DNA from: Bacillus methanolicus
GTDB lineage: Bacteria > Bacillota > Bacilli > Bacillales > Cytobacillaceae
Reading direction: 5' to 3'
Length of the DNA stretch: 49,889 bases
Assembly: GCF_008764295.1 (NCBI RefSeq)
Contig: NZ_VTQX01000004.1
Span: 110,153 to 160,041, forward strand
A program made the translations under genes and the position numbers. Positions within the stretch are counted from its first letter, which is position 1; every line of letters begins with the position of its first letter. The notes under the pieces are model-generated. The model ran no database searches. It saw nothing but the letters and a program-made list of their open reading frames with translations, and was not told the DNA's origin. Positions 1 through 7,699 of this stretch are shown here, one piece after another.

Positions 1-246
1 GACTCTTCCTGCTCGCGAACTCCCCTTTCTGTCCGAATACACTCTCTATTCGGACTCTTCCTGCTTGCGGGCTCCCTTTTCTGTCCGAATACACTCTCTA
101 TTCGGACTCTTCCTGCCTGCAGGCTCCCTTTTCTGTCCGAATACACCTTCTATTCGGACTCTTCCTGCTTGCAGGCTCCCCTTTCCGGTCGAATAGTCGC
201 TCTCTATTCGGACTTTCCAAACTTGGTATCCTCTTTTTCTGTGCAA
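1..246. repeat. Tandem array of about four 52-bp palindrome-bearing repeats
   Basis: Units begin at 1, 53, 105 and 157, each opening with GACTCTTCCTGC and ending with a hairpin core CCGAATA-N7-TATTCGG. The first three units are 52 bp long. The fourth is degenerate (about 54 bp, with changes in the hairpin arm). The array is cut by the window edge, so it may be longer. Related units of the same 52-bp length, but with a different middle section, occur at the other end of the window. A 66-codon reading frame crosses the array on the minus strand, but it is only a by-product of the repeat. Confidence 0.85.
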
Positions 247-291
247 ATATGGCTACAATTCATTTTAGATAACGGAATGGTTGTTTCTTTC

Positions 292-816
292 CTATAGCTT
301 TTTCCACCTATGATAGTAAGTTGCAAATAAAGTCATGAGTGCCGGAATCGTTAGGACGAGAAAGAAAAAGAAAATCCATCGACTGATACTTTCGACAACA
401 CCTGAGGAAAATGTGAACAGTAACCAAAATACAAACGTCATTCCGACTAAAAAAGGTACGATCCATTTTACTGGCTCTGCCAAGCGCTCAATTTTCTCTT
501 TCTTAGACTCTATATCACTGTAAATTGGAGCTGTCCCTGGCGTTGCTTTAAAAATATGCGTATTGTACTCAGAACAAACATGAGTCCAGCCTGCTGAAGA
601 GAACATGTCAAAGTATTCCGCTTCTTCATCAGGCGCTAACACGCGATAATCGATGCTATAAATAACATCCTCCGGTTCTCCATATTCAAGTTCATAGCCC
701 ATGAATCGAAAACCTTTTAAGTGCCAACCTTTTAACGCCTTTTTCCTAAGCGTTTCCATGTCCCTTTGTTCTGAAAAAGCGAGTCCGTTTGACATTAGAT
801 ATTTGGTTTGCGCCAT
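292..816 (-). CDS. DUF2812 domain membrane protein
   Basis: About 174 residues. The N-terminal half (start MAQTKYLMSN, then a WHLKGF segment and a YSIDYR segment) has the look of the DUF2812 family, which is usually encoded next to PadR regulators. Two hydrophobic helices follow, so the protein is probably anchored with a cytosolic N-terminal domain. Start chosen at the second ATG because an AGGAG lies nine bases upstream and the ATG overlaps the padR stop as TAATG; an ATG three codons earlier sits directly on the ribosome site. Cotranscribed with the upstream padR gene. Function of the family is unknown; such pairs are often envelope-stress or drug responsive, which is only inferred here. 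Confidence 0.8.
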   Translation of the reverse strand: MAQTKYLMSNGLAFSEQRDMETLRKKALKGWHLKGFRFMGYELEYGEPEDVIYSIDYRVLAPDEEAEYFDMFSSAGWTHVCSEYNTHIFKATPGTAPIYSDIESKKEKIERLAEPVKWIVPFLVGMTFVFWLLFTFSSGVVESISRWIFFFFLVLTIPALMTLFATYYHRWKKL

Positions 817-1133
817 TACTCCCATCTCCTCTCAAGTCCTTTTTCCGCCAGTTCCACCATAATTTTGCGCCGTTTAATATCCACACGTAAAATATCGCGT
901 CCTTTTTCGGTTAATACGTAGACTTTTCTGCGTGAATCCGTATCATCGTGGAGGCTAATTAGTTGTTCGTTTAATAGTTTTTTAATGATCGTGTAGAGCG
1001 ACGCAGGCCCGATTACAACCTGTCCGTTTGTTGTTTCTTCCACTAAATTCATGACTGCATAGCCGTGCCTTGGCTCCGTTAATGCTGCCATAATGTAAAA
1101 TACTGAATCCGTAAGTTGTTCTAATGATTTCAT
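816..1133 (-). CDS. PadR-family transcriptional regulator
   Basis: 105 residues forming a winged helix-turn-helix of PadR type: the conserved segment with HGYAV near residue 24, a TIIKKLL recognition-helix region and the wing DSRRKVYVLTEKG are visible. The length fits the short PadR subfamily that has only a small C-terminal dimerisation helix. It is the first gene of a two-gene operon with the DUF2812 protein and most likely represses its own promoter through the palindromes immediately upstream. The ligand is not predictable. Confidence 0.9.
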   Translation of the reverse strand: MKSLEQLTDSVFYIMAALTEPRHGYAVMNLVEETTNGQVVIGPASLYTIIKKLLNEQLISLHDDTDSRRKVYVLTEKGRDILRVDIKRRKIMVELAEKGLERRWE

Positions 1134-1147
1134 TTCATCCTCCCTTT

Positions 1148-1198
1148 ATATCACTTTATGATATATCGTATTAAAAATATATCACAAAGTGATATATT
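1148..1198 (-). promoter_or_regulatory. Two palindromic operators upstream of padR
   Basis: A perfect palindrome with 10-bp arms (1176-1185 and 1189-1198, half-site TATCAC) around an AAA centre is followed nearer the gene by a second, weaker copy (ATATCA 1148-1153 and TGATAT 1159-1164). Both share the half-site TATCA/TGATA. Two spaced inverted repeats directly upstream of an autoregulated PadR gene are typical of the family, so they are the likely binding sites. Confidence 0.65.
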
Positions 1199-1210
1199 AT
1201 GCAATCATGA

Positions 1211-1762
1211 TTAATTATTTTGGTTAAGTCGCCCCATTACTATCGTATTATAGAAATTCCCATCTGATAAACGTTTATCTTTCTTTAAAACACCTTCAAC
1301 CTCAAAACCATTTTTCTCATATAAGCTAATCGCTTTTTCATTTGTTTCAATAACGTTCAATTCCATTTTGATGATTCCATTGCTGTCAGCCCATTGAATC
1401 GATTGCTGCAATAAATTTCTTCCGATGCCAAAGCCCCAATATTCTCTTAAAACACAGATTCCGAATTCGATTTTATGTAAGCTTCTCTTCAACTTGTTTC
1501 CTTCACACCTCGAAAATCCAATAATTTTCCCATTCGTTTCGGCAACAAGAAATAGGTTCTTTTCTGCTTGGAGATCCTCCGCAATGATCCGCTTAAAGCC
1601 TTGCTCATCTATGTATCCCTCACCTTGCTCCCGATCCATATTTTCAGTTTCACCATCAATTTGCACTCTTACTTCAGATAGTTCTTGTGCATCCTCATTA
1701 TTTGCAGACCTAATGCAATAATGTAATTGGTTAATATAAAAATCAGTTTGTTCCACTTTCAT
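1211..1762 (-). CDS. GNAT-family N-acetyltransferase
   Basis: 183 residues with the GNAT fold pattern: a beta strand ending FGICVLREYWGFGIGRNLL, which carries the acetyl-CoA pyrophosphate loop (R/Q-x-x-G-x-G/A), and the late strand ENGFEVEGVLKKDKR seen in ribosomal-protein or small-molecule acetyltransferases. Cytosolic, acetyl-CoA dependent; the acceptor cannot be deduced. Start supported by GAAAGGAG eight bases before ATG. It stands alone between the padR operon and the XapX gene, with an inverted repeat on its upstream side. Confidence 0.85.
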   Translation of the reverse strand: MKVEQTDFYINQLHYCIRSANNEDAQELSEVRVQIDGETENMDREQGEGYIDEQGFKRIIAEDLQAEKNLFLVAETNGKIIGFSRCEGNKLKRSLHKIEFGICVLREYWGFGIGRNLLQQSIQWADSNGIIKMELNVIETNEKAISLYEKNGFEVEGVLKKDKRLSDGNFYNTIVMGRLNQNN

Positions 1763-1791
1763 CTTCAGGCTCCTTTCAAATGGAAGTACAA

Positions 1792-1826
1792 AGGAGGGAA
1801 GCCATAAAAAAGGCGCCCCTCCTTAC
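1792..1826. repeat. Inverted repeat between xapX-like gene and GNAT gene
   Basis: AAGGAGGG and CCCTCCTT arms surround a loop of about 18 bases containing a run of six T on the minus strand. It could act as a weak terminator after the XapX gene. The arms themselves resemble ribosome-binding sequence, so a regulatory role on the GNAT message is also possible. Confidence 0.35.
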
Positions 1827-1829
1827 CTC

Positions 1830-2009
1830 CTAGCTAAAAATTCGCTGTAACCAAGGTGATATTTGTTCATATACTTTAAAGCCAAAATAAATCCCCACGA
1901 TCCCTGTTACCCCAGCAAGTGCAGGCGGTGCTGGAATCGGAAGCTTAAGCAAAGCAAAAATAAAGCCGACGATAAACCCTGTCACAATTGATAAAAGTAC
2001 AAGCCTCAT
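1830..2009 (-). CDS. XapX-domain small membrane protein
   Basis: A 59-residue protein. Two hydrophobic stretches (about residues 3-21 and 29-45) are separated by the LKLPIPAPPALAGVTGIVG motif characteristic of the XapX domain. A perfect AAAGGAGGATAAC precedes the ATG, which makes this a confident start. XapX proteins are small two-helix inner-membrane proteins of unknown function, found alone or near purine-nucleoside transport genes. No neighbour here points to a role. Confidence 0.85.
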   Translation of the reverse strand: MRLVLLSIVTGFIVGFIFALLKLPIPAPPALAGVTGIVGIYFGFKVYEQISPWLQRIFS

Positions 2010-2071
2010 GTTATCCTCCTTTAAAATTCATAGGAATCTAACATTATTTTTCCCAGAATAAGCTTAATTAT

Positions 2072-3139
2072 CTAGACTAAGCTTTTCGGATGGGACGGAA
2101 ACCTCTCTTCAATAAAGTCAATAATCTGTTTTGCCGCTTTTTCTGTCGACTCAAATTGAACCTCTAATGCAGTCTTCAAGCTCTCATTAATTTTGTTATC
2201 GTATCTTGGATCATAATAATAAACAATCAGTAACTCAATCATTTCACGATAGTTCTTCTCTGCTAAACAGTGCTGAACTTTCTTTTGAATTTCCTCTGGT
2301 TTAATTCTTTTTATAATTCTTCCCAGTGCGTACTCCACTCTGGCGTGGAAAGCGTCTGTTTCTTCAACGTATTGCTCATAAATTCGCTTGACCCTTGATT
2401 GTAAATCAGACACGATGCGAATATGAATACCGTTCTCCTTCTTCTCATAAAGCTCTTGGGGCTGAACGGCATGGCCAATTCGCTTGCTTTCCCCTTCCAT
2501 AAAAAAGTACGGACTGTTTGCAATGCGTTGTAAGTCCTCAAACAATAAAGCATCAAACATTTTTTGATTATATGGTTGATGCCCATCAATCGCTCCGAAA
2601 ACAGAACCTTTATGATTGGCGTAGCCTTCTAAATCAAGAACCGGATAACCGGATTCCTTTAAATGATGAAGAATCTCTGTCTTGCCTGTACCCGTTAAGC
2701 CGTATATGACGACTGCCTGTTTTGGAAGCATGGTCGGAATGCGTTCAACAATATACTCGCGATAGGCTCGATAGCCACCTTCTAGCCGTTGTATATGCAG
2801 ACCAGACATCATGGCAAAATGGGCAATCGACTGACTTCTCATTCCTCCACGCCAACAGTAAAGAAGAGGCTTCCTATTTGTTTTTTCAATTTCTCTAATT
2901 TCCTCTAATAGCGACGGTAGCTTCGGAGAAACCAATTCCATCGCTCTCCATTTAGCCGTCTTTTGACCTTCCTGCTTATATAATGTACCAATTTCAGAGC
3001 GTTCTTCATCCGTAAATAGCGGAACATTAATTGCATTCGGAATGCGGCTGTCCTGAAATTCCCCAGGAGATCTCACATCGACAGGGATGTAAATCTCTTG
3101 ATGCTTTAGAAATTCCTCAACTGTTCGGTCATAATTCAT
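2072..3139 (-). CDS. mnmH: tRNA 2-selenouridine synthase (MnmH/SelU)
   Basis: About 355 residues. An N-terminal rhodanese domain (roughly residues 5-125) carries the catalytic cysteine in LLYCWRGGMRS, followed by a P-loop domain with GLTGTGKT. MnmH converts 2-thiouridine at the wobble position of Lys, Glu and Gln tRNAs to 2-selenouridine, through a geranylated intermediate, using selenophosphate made by SelD. The length matches the E. coli enzyme (about 364 residues). The second ATG is chosen because GGAGG lies eight bases upstream; an ATG five codons earlier overlaps that ribosome site. The gene is preceded by the argS terminator, so it is likely transcribed alone. Its presence implies that the cell makes selenophosphate, which agrees with the selenocysteine formate dehydrogenase at 43972-46959. 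Confidence 0.95.
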   Translation of the reverse strand: MNYDRTVEEFLKHQEIYIPVDVRSPGEFQDSRIPNAINVPLFTDEERSEIGTLYKQEGQKTAKWRAMELVSPKLPSLLEEIREIEKTNRKPLLYCWRGGMRSQSIAHFAMMSGLHIQRLEGGYRAYREYIVERIPTMLPKQAVVIYGLTGTGKTEILHHLKESGYPVLDLEGYANHKGSVFGAIDGHQPYNQKMFDALLFEDLQRIANSPYFFMEGESKRIGHAVQPQELYEKKENGIHIRIVSDLQSRVKRIYEQYVEETDAFHARVEYALGRIIKRIKPEEIQKKVQHCLAEKNYREMIELLIVYYYDPRYDNKINESLKTALEVQFESTEKAAKQIIDFIEERFPSHPKSLV

Positions 3140-3182
3140 CGTTATTGCCTCCATCTTGCCTCATCCTTGTTTTGCAAATTTC

Positions 3183-3205
3183 AAAAGGGTCTCCCAAGGA
3201 GACCC
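3183..3205 (-). terminator. Rho-independent terminator after argS
   Basis: GGGTCTCC (3187-3194) pairs perfectly with GGAGACCC (3198-3205) across a three-base loop, and four T follow on the minus strand. It lies a few bases beyond the argS stop. Confidence 0.8.
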
Positions 3206-3210
3206 AGCTG

Positions 3211-4881
3211 TTACATTTTTTCAGGAGCTGATACTCCAATTAATGATAATGCATTGTTAAGGGTAATTTGAACCGATTTAATAAGAGCAAGACGCGCCTT
3301 CGTCCGTTCCATATTTTCCACATCCAGTACCTTTTCCGCATTATAAAAGCTATGGAAGGTTGATGCTAATTCAAAAATATAGTTCGTTATACGATGCGGC
3401 ATCCGCTTTTCCGCCGCCTCCGCCACTGCTAATGGGAATTCACCGAGTTTCTTTAACACTTCAATTTCTTTTTCAGCCGTAATTTGTGCTAAGTCAACCT
3501 CTTTGCTAATGGTGATATTTTGTTCCTCACCTTGACGTAATATGCTGCAAATTCTTGCATGGGCATATTGAGCATAGTAAACAGGATTTTCATTTGATTG
3601 AGAAACCGCTAAGTCTAGATCAAAGTCCATGTGCGTATCGGCACTTCTCATTGCAAAGAAATAACGAACCCCATCCAATCCTACTTCATCGACTAGATCG
3701 CGCATCGTGACAGCTTTCCCTGTCCGTTTGCTCATTTTCATTTTCTCGCCGTTTTTATAAAGATGAACGAGCTGAATAATCTCGACTTCAAGTGCGTCCT
3801 TGGCGTAACCTAATGCTTGAATCGCTGCTTTCATCCGTGGAATATAACCGTGGTGGTCAGCACCCCAAATATTTATCAGCTTTTCAAATCCACGCTCTAA
3901 TTTATCCTTATGGTAAGCAATATCCGGTGTTAAATACGTATACGAACCGTCTTGCTTAATGAGCACTCTATCCTTGTCGTCTCCTAATTCCGTTGATTTA
4001 AACCATGTTGCTCCGTCCTTTTCATAAATATAGCCATTATCTCTGAGCTTTTGCAGGGCGGTATCGATTTTTCCATTATGGTAAAGCGATGTTTCAGAAT
4101 ACCAAACATCAAAGCGGACGCGAAAATCTTCCAAGTCTTTTTTAAGCTTTTCCATTTCATATTGAAGACCGTATTGGCGGAATGTATCGAAGCGTTCCGT
4201 TTCCTCGACATGAACGTACTTATCACCAAATTCTTCTGCTAGTTTTTTCCCGATGCCAATAATATCTTCTCCATGGTAACCATCCTCCGGCATCTCTTTC
4301 TCTAAGCCAAGCGCCTGAAAATAGCGAGCCTCTACCGATAAAGCCAAGTTATTGATTTGATTTCCGGCATCATTAATATAATACTCTCTAGAAACATCAT
4401 AGCCCGCTTTGGCAAGAATATTACATAGAGAATCCCCAACCGCTGCTCCGCGTGCATGTCCTAAATGGAGGTCTCCTGTAGGATTCGCTGAAACAAACTC
4501 AACTTGGATCCTTTGTTGATTCCCTACCGTCGTTTCACCGTAGTTTTCTCCCGCCTGAAGAATGGTTGGGATTAGATGAGTCAAGTAGCTATTATCCATA
4601 TAAAAATTAATAAATCCAGGACCCGCTATTTCAATTTTATCAATGGAAGCCTTTGTTTTATCAAAATGATTGATAAGTTCCTCTGCGATCATACGCGGTG
4701 CCTTCTTTGCCACTCTTGCTAATTGCATAGCCATATTTGTTGAATAGTCACCGTGCGTCTTATCTTTTGGAATTTCTAAGACAACGTTCGGCAACTCATC
4801 TTCTTGTGCTAAACCTGCTTTTATCACAGCCGCTCTGATTTCATCTTTTAATTTACTTTGTACTTCCTCGACGATATTCAT
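3211..4881 (-). CDS. argS: Arginyl-tRNA synthetase
   Basis: 556 residues, the usual length for class Ia ArgRS. Visible: N-terminal Add-1 domain, the HIGH-type signature HLGHARG near residue 140, the KMSKS-type KMSKRTGK near residue 360, and a C-terminal DALR anticodon-binding region ending in VSAPEKM. It charges tRNA-Arg with arginine in an ATP-dependent reaction that needs the tRNA for amino-acid activation. The ATG overlaps the ywiB stop as ATGA, which indicates translational coupling; the same ywiB-argS pair is found in B. subtilis. Transcription starts at the extended -10 promoter near 5407 and ends at the hairpin at 3183. Confidence 0.98.
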   Translation of the reverse strand: MNIVEEVQSKLKDEIRAAVIKAGLAQEDELPNVVLEIPKDKTHGDYSTNMAMQLARVAKKAPRMIAEELINHFDKTKASIDKIEIAGPGFINFYMDNSYLTHLIPTILQAGENYGETTVGNQQRIQVEFVSANPTGDLHLGHARGAAVGDSLCNILAKAGYDVSREYYINDAGNQINNLALSVEARYFQALGLEKEMPEDGYHGEDIIGIGKKLAEEFGDKYVHVEETERFDTFRQYGLQYEMEKLKKDLEDFRVRFDVWYSETSLYHNGKIDTALQKLRDNGYIYEKDGATWFKSTELGDDKDRVLIKQDGSYTYLTPDIAYHKDKLERGFEKLINIWGADHHGYIPRMKAAIQALGYAKDALEVEIIQLVHLYKNGEKMKMSKRTGKAVTMRDLVDEVGLDGVRYFFAMRSADTHMDFDLDLAVSQSNENPVYYAQYAHARICSILRQGEEQNITISKEVDLAQITAEKEIEVLKKLGEFPLAVAEAAEKRMPHRITNYIFELASTFHSFYNAEKVLDVENMERTKARLALIKSVQITLNNALSLIGVSAPEKM

Positions 4882-5324
4882 TTTTTCTCCTCCTCAAACT
4901 TAATTTCCAATTGATACGTTCCTGCAAGGGCTCCGTGCATATGTAAATCATAAGAAATAGAGAGCCTTCCCGCTTCACGTTCCAAACGATGCACAAGGCT
5001 CTTTGTTTTCGTGGTTATTCCCAACGTTCCAAATGGAGTTTCATACCTACCTGGGTGCTTTTTATTTGCTTCAAACACCATTCTCATATTAACGGCGCCA
5101 CTTCGTAAAATTAACGTCTCATCCTTTGAGATCTTTACGATCGATTTAACGGTGCCTTCTTCCATAATCTCTTCATATTGAAGAAAGGCTGAACCACTTT
5201 TTTCATAGTATCGTCCAAATGTCGTTAATTCAAAAGTTTCCTTCTCACCGTTGTCCCAAATCGTCGTATTTACATTTATTTTCACAGGCTTTTGCTCTGC
5301 TGGACGTCCTGACAACTGCGACAC
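4878..5324 (-). CDS. ywiB: DUF1934 beta-barrel protein YwiB
   Basis: 148 residues of the YwiB/DUF1934 family, a calycin-like beta-barrel of unknown biochemical function; the conserved segments [13 protein letters not shown] and [16 protein letters not shown] are clear. The start is uncertain: the reading frame opens with GTG at 5324, only one base after AAAAGGA, and an in-frame TTG nine bases further on would have better spacing. Stop overlaps the argS start. Family members nearly always precede argS in Bacillaceae. Confidence 0.88.
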   Translation of the reverse strand: MSQLSGRPAEQKPVKINVNTTIWDNGEKETFELTTFGRYYEKSGSAFLQYEEIMEEGTVKSIVKISKDETLILRSGAVNMRMVFEANKKHPGRYETPFGTLGITTKTKSLVHRLEREAGRLSISYDLHMHGALAGTYQLEIKFEEEKK

Positions 5325-5406
5325 ATCCTTTTATTGAAATCTTAATCCTTTTTGACGCCCTTCACTTCCATGATTAACAGAGTACAATGACTCAGGGTTG
5401 TATACT

Positions 5407-5412
5407 ATTATA
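5407..5412 (-). promoter_or_regulatory. Extended -10 promoter for ywiB-argS
   Basis: On the minus strand the sequence TGGTATAAT combines a perfect TATAAT box with the upstream TG of an extended -10. A poor -35 (CTGTTG) lies 17 bases upstream. It is about 80 bases before the ywiB start, the only good candidate in the gap. Confidence 0.6.
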
Positions 5413-5584
5413 CCACTACAAGTCCCATTCAACAGGATAACTATATCACGATTTCGATTTTGTCAAAACTACTCAAATCACCGAGATATTTTCGCTAAAA
5501 AAACGTCCCTTGATCATTCATCAAACAATAGAGCTGCTCTTAACTGATCCCAACAAAGTTGAAAAGCAAAGCTACTAGAAACAG

Positions 5585-5617
5585 AAAAAATACAATCAGT
5601 CAAAGACCGATTGTATT
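5585..5617 (-). terminator. Rho-independent terminator of speE-speB
   Basis: A 13-bp stem (5589-5601 with 5605-5617, one wobble pair on the minus-strand RNA) with a three-base loop is followed by six T. It begins inside the speB stop codon. Confidence 0.88.
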
Positions 5618-6488
5618 ATTTGATAAAGCCCAAAATCATTTCTCGAATAAGCTTGCTAGCAGTGTTAGCCGTTTGTTCTGAAGCGTCATATATCGGGGCA
5701 ACCTCGACTAGGTCAGCTCCCACAACATTGAGATCAGAACGAGCGATTTCGTGAATTGAAGCAAGCAGTTCTCGTGAAGTAATCCCTCCTGCATCAACTG
5801 TTCCTGTTCCTGGCGCGTGCGCTGGATCGAGCACATCGATATCAATTGTCACATAAACAGGTCGTCCAGCCAAAACCGGAAGGATCTCCATTAGCGGCTT
5901 ATGAACATCAAATTTTGAAATATGCATGCCCGCTTCCTTCGCCCATTGAAATTCTTCCTTCATCCCAGACCGAATCCCAAAAGAGTATACATTCTTTGGA
6001 CCGATCAATTCCGCTGCCTTGCGAATTGGAGTTGAGTGGGATAATGGCTCTCCTTCATAATCGGTGCGCAGGTCCGCATGGGCGTCAATATGGATGATTG
6101 CTAAGTTCGGGTACCTTTTATAGACCGATTTTATAACGGGCCATGAGACAAGATGTTCTCCTCCCATTCCTAGTGGGAATTTCCCTGCGGCTAATACTTT
6201 ATCAACGAAATTTTCAATTTCATCAAGGCTCTTTTGCGCATTCCCAAAAGGAAGGGGGATATCACCCGCATCAAAGTATTTCACTTCCTCTAATTCCCGA
6301 TCTAAGTAAGCACTGTATTCTTCTAGCCCGATTGAAACTTCACGAATTCTCGTGGGACCAAAACGAGAACCTGGTCGATAGCTTACGGTCCAATCCATCG
6401 GCATTCCGTACAGCACCGCTTGGCTTTCTTCAAAATTCGGGTGACTTTTAATAAAAACATTGCCTGAATAAGCTTCATCAAAACGCAT
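5616..6488 (-). CDS. speB: Agmatinase
   Basis: 290 residues of the arginase/agmatinase (ureohydrolase) family. The binuclear manganese site is visible as GGEHLVSWP, HIDAHADLR and TIDIDVLDPAHAPGTGT, and the agmatinase length and N-terminus match SpeB. It hydrolyses agmatine to putrescine and urea, giving the substrate for the spermidine synthase encoded just upstream, with which it forms a two-gene operon (15-base gap, GGAGG ribosome site). The operon arrangement speE-speB is standard in Bacillus. Arginine decarboxylase is not in the window. Confidence 0.97.
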   Translation of the reverse strand: MRFDEAYSGNVFIKSHPNFEESQAVLYGMPMDWTVSYRPGSRFGPTRIREVSIGLEEYSAYLDRELEEVKYFDAGDIPLPFGNAQKSLDEIENFVDKVLAAGKFPLGMGGEHLVSWPVIKSVYKRYPNLAIIHIDAHADLRTDYEGEPLSHSTPIRKAAELIGPKNVYSFGIRSGMKEEFQWAKEAGMHISKFDVHKPLMEILPVLAGRPVYVTIDIDVLDPAHAPGTGTVDAGGITSRELLASIHEIARSDLNVVGADLVEVAPIYDASEQTANTASKLIREMILGFIK

Positions 6489-6503
6489 TCACTTTTCCTC
6501 CAG

Positions 6504-7331
6504 TTATTTCACTAAATCTTGTACAAATTTCGGCAGAACAAAGGCTGCCTTATGCAATTCTTTTGTATAGTATTTGCTGTCAATTTCGTGGAACCGCTCC
6601 GCGGGTACCTCTAATGGATCATACTTCTTTGAACCAATCGTAAACGCCCAAAGCCCACTAGGATAGGTTGGAATATTCGCTGTATATAGACGAGTTATGG
6701 GAAAAATTTCTTTGACATCCTTTTGAACACTGCGAATTAAATCTGCTTTGAACCATGGATTATCGGATTGAGCAACGAAAATCCCATCGTCCTTCAACGC
6801 TTTCGCAATTCCTGCATAAAAACCCTTTGTGAATAAGTTAACGGCAGGACCCACTGGTTCAGTAGAGTCGACCATGATGACATCATATTCGTTTTCGCTT
6901 TTAGCAATATGCATAAACCCATCGTCAACACGGACATCGACACGTGGATCGTCTAGCTTACCTGCAATTTCGGGAAGGAATTTCTTAGAGTATTCAATAA
7001 CCTTGCCATCAATGTCAACGAGCGTCGCCTTTTTCACACTTGGATGCTTTAATACCTCACGAATAACGCCTCCATCACCACCGCCCACTACTAAAACATG
7101 CTCAGGCTGAGGATGTGTAAATAATGGCACATGAGCAACCATTTCATGATATACAAATTCATCCTTTACAGACGTCATCACCATATCGTCGAGAAGAAGC
7201 ATATTGCCCCACTCTTCTGTTTCAATCATATCAAGTTTTTGAAAATCAGTCTGTTCCGTATGTAAAGTTTGTTTCACTTTCATCGTTATTCCAAAGTTTT
7301 CCGTTTGTTTTTCCGTAAACCAAATACCCAT
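6504..7331 (-). CDS. speE: Spermidine synthase
   Basis: 275 residues. The aminopropyltransferase signature [17 protein letters not shown] and the catalytic region [10 protein letters not shown], plus the DNPWFKA and [10 protein letters not shown] segments, identify SpeE. It transfers an aminopropyl group from decarboxylated S-adenosylmethionine to putrescine. It is the first gene of the speE-speB operon, and its start has an AGGACTGAAGCAG leader. Divergent from the penicillin-binding protein gene, with about 370 bases between them. Confidence 0.97.
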   Translation of the reverse strand: MGIWFTEKQTENFGITMKVKQTLHTEQTDFQKLDMIETEEWGNMLLLDDMVMTSVKDEFVYHEMVAHVPLFTHPQPEHVLVVGGGDGGVIREVLKHPSVKKATLVDIDGKVIEYSKKFLPEIAGKLDDPRVDVRVDDGFMHIAKSENEYDVIMVDSTEPVGPAVNLFTKGFYAGIAKALKDDGIFVAQSDNPWFKADLIRSVQKDVKEIFPITRLYTANIPTYPSGLWAFTIGSKKYDPLEVPAERFHEIDSKYYTKELHKAAFVLPKFVQDLVK

Positions 7332-7699
7332 CTGCTTCAGTCCTTTCTATATTGGCATGTGAGCCGTTGAGAGACTGCTACAAAATCAAACTTTTACCAC
7401 ATTAAACAGTGCCAAAATCACCCGAAAGCTTAGCGTCAGACAACCACAGTGCCTCTTCCCCATGACCAAATCGGGGTGCATCTGTTGGATCTGCAGTTGC
7501 TATTATTCCCCAACATTTTGCAAACATGAGAAAAGTATAGTTGAATCTAGCAAAAATGCAAGTAAAAAATTAGAAAATCTGCCGTCCGCTAAACCTTTGC
7601 TTAATAGAATTGTAAAATTTGGACTTTCATGTTTAAAACGATGCCATTTTTTTCATACTAGACATAACGAATAAATAGATGGCAAGGGGGGATGAAGCG
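7332..7699. other. Divergent intergenic region speE / pbpG
   Basis: No convincing gene. A 70-codon frame at 7462-7674 has no ribosome site and an atypical composition. The strip should hold the speE promoter (not recognised by me) and the promoter of the penicillin-binding protein; a sporulation-type candidate is listed separately at 7631-7660. Confidence 0.6.
7631..7660 (+). promoter_or_regulatory. Possible sigma-G type promoter for the penicillin-binding protein
   Basis: CATACTA (7654-7660) matches the sigma-G -10 pattern CATNNTA, with GTTTA (7631-7635) 18 bases upstream as a partial match to the forespore -35. In B. subtilis the orthologue pbpG is expressed in the forespore, so the position makes sense, but the match is imperfect. 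Confidence 0.35.

Noticed and set aside
46..246. 66-codon protein frame across the left repeats
   Set aside because: It follows from the tandem repeat itself, has no ribosome site, and the 52-bp period shifts frame from unit to unit.
7462..7674. 70-codon plus-strand frame before pbpG
   Set aside because: No ribosome site, cysteine-rich random-like composition, overlaps the expected promoter area.
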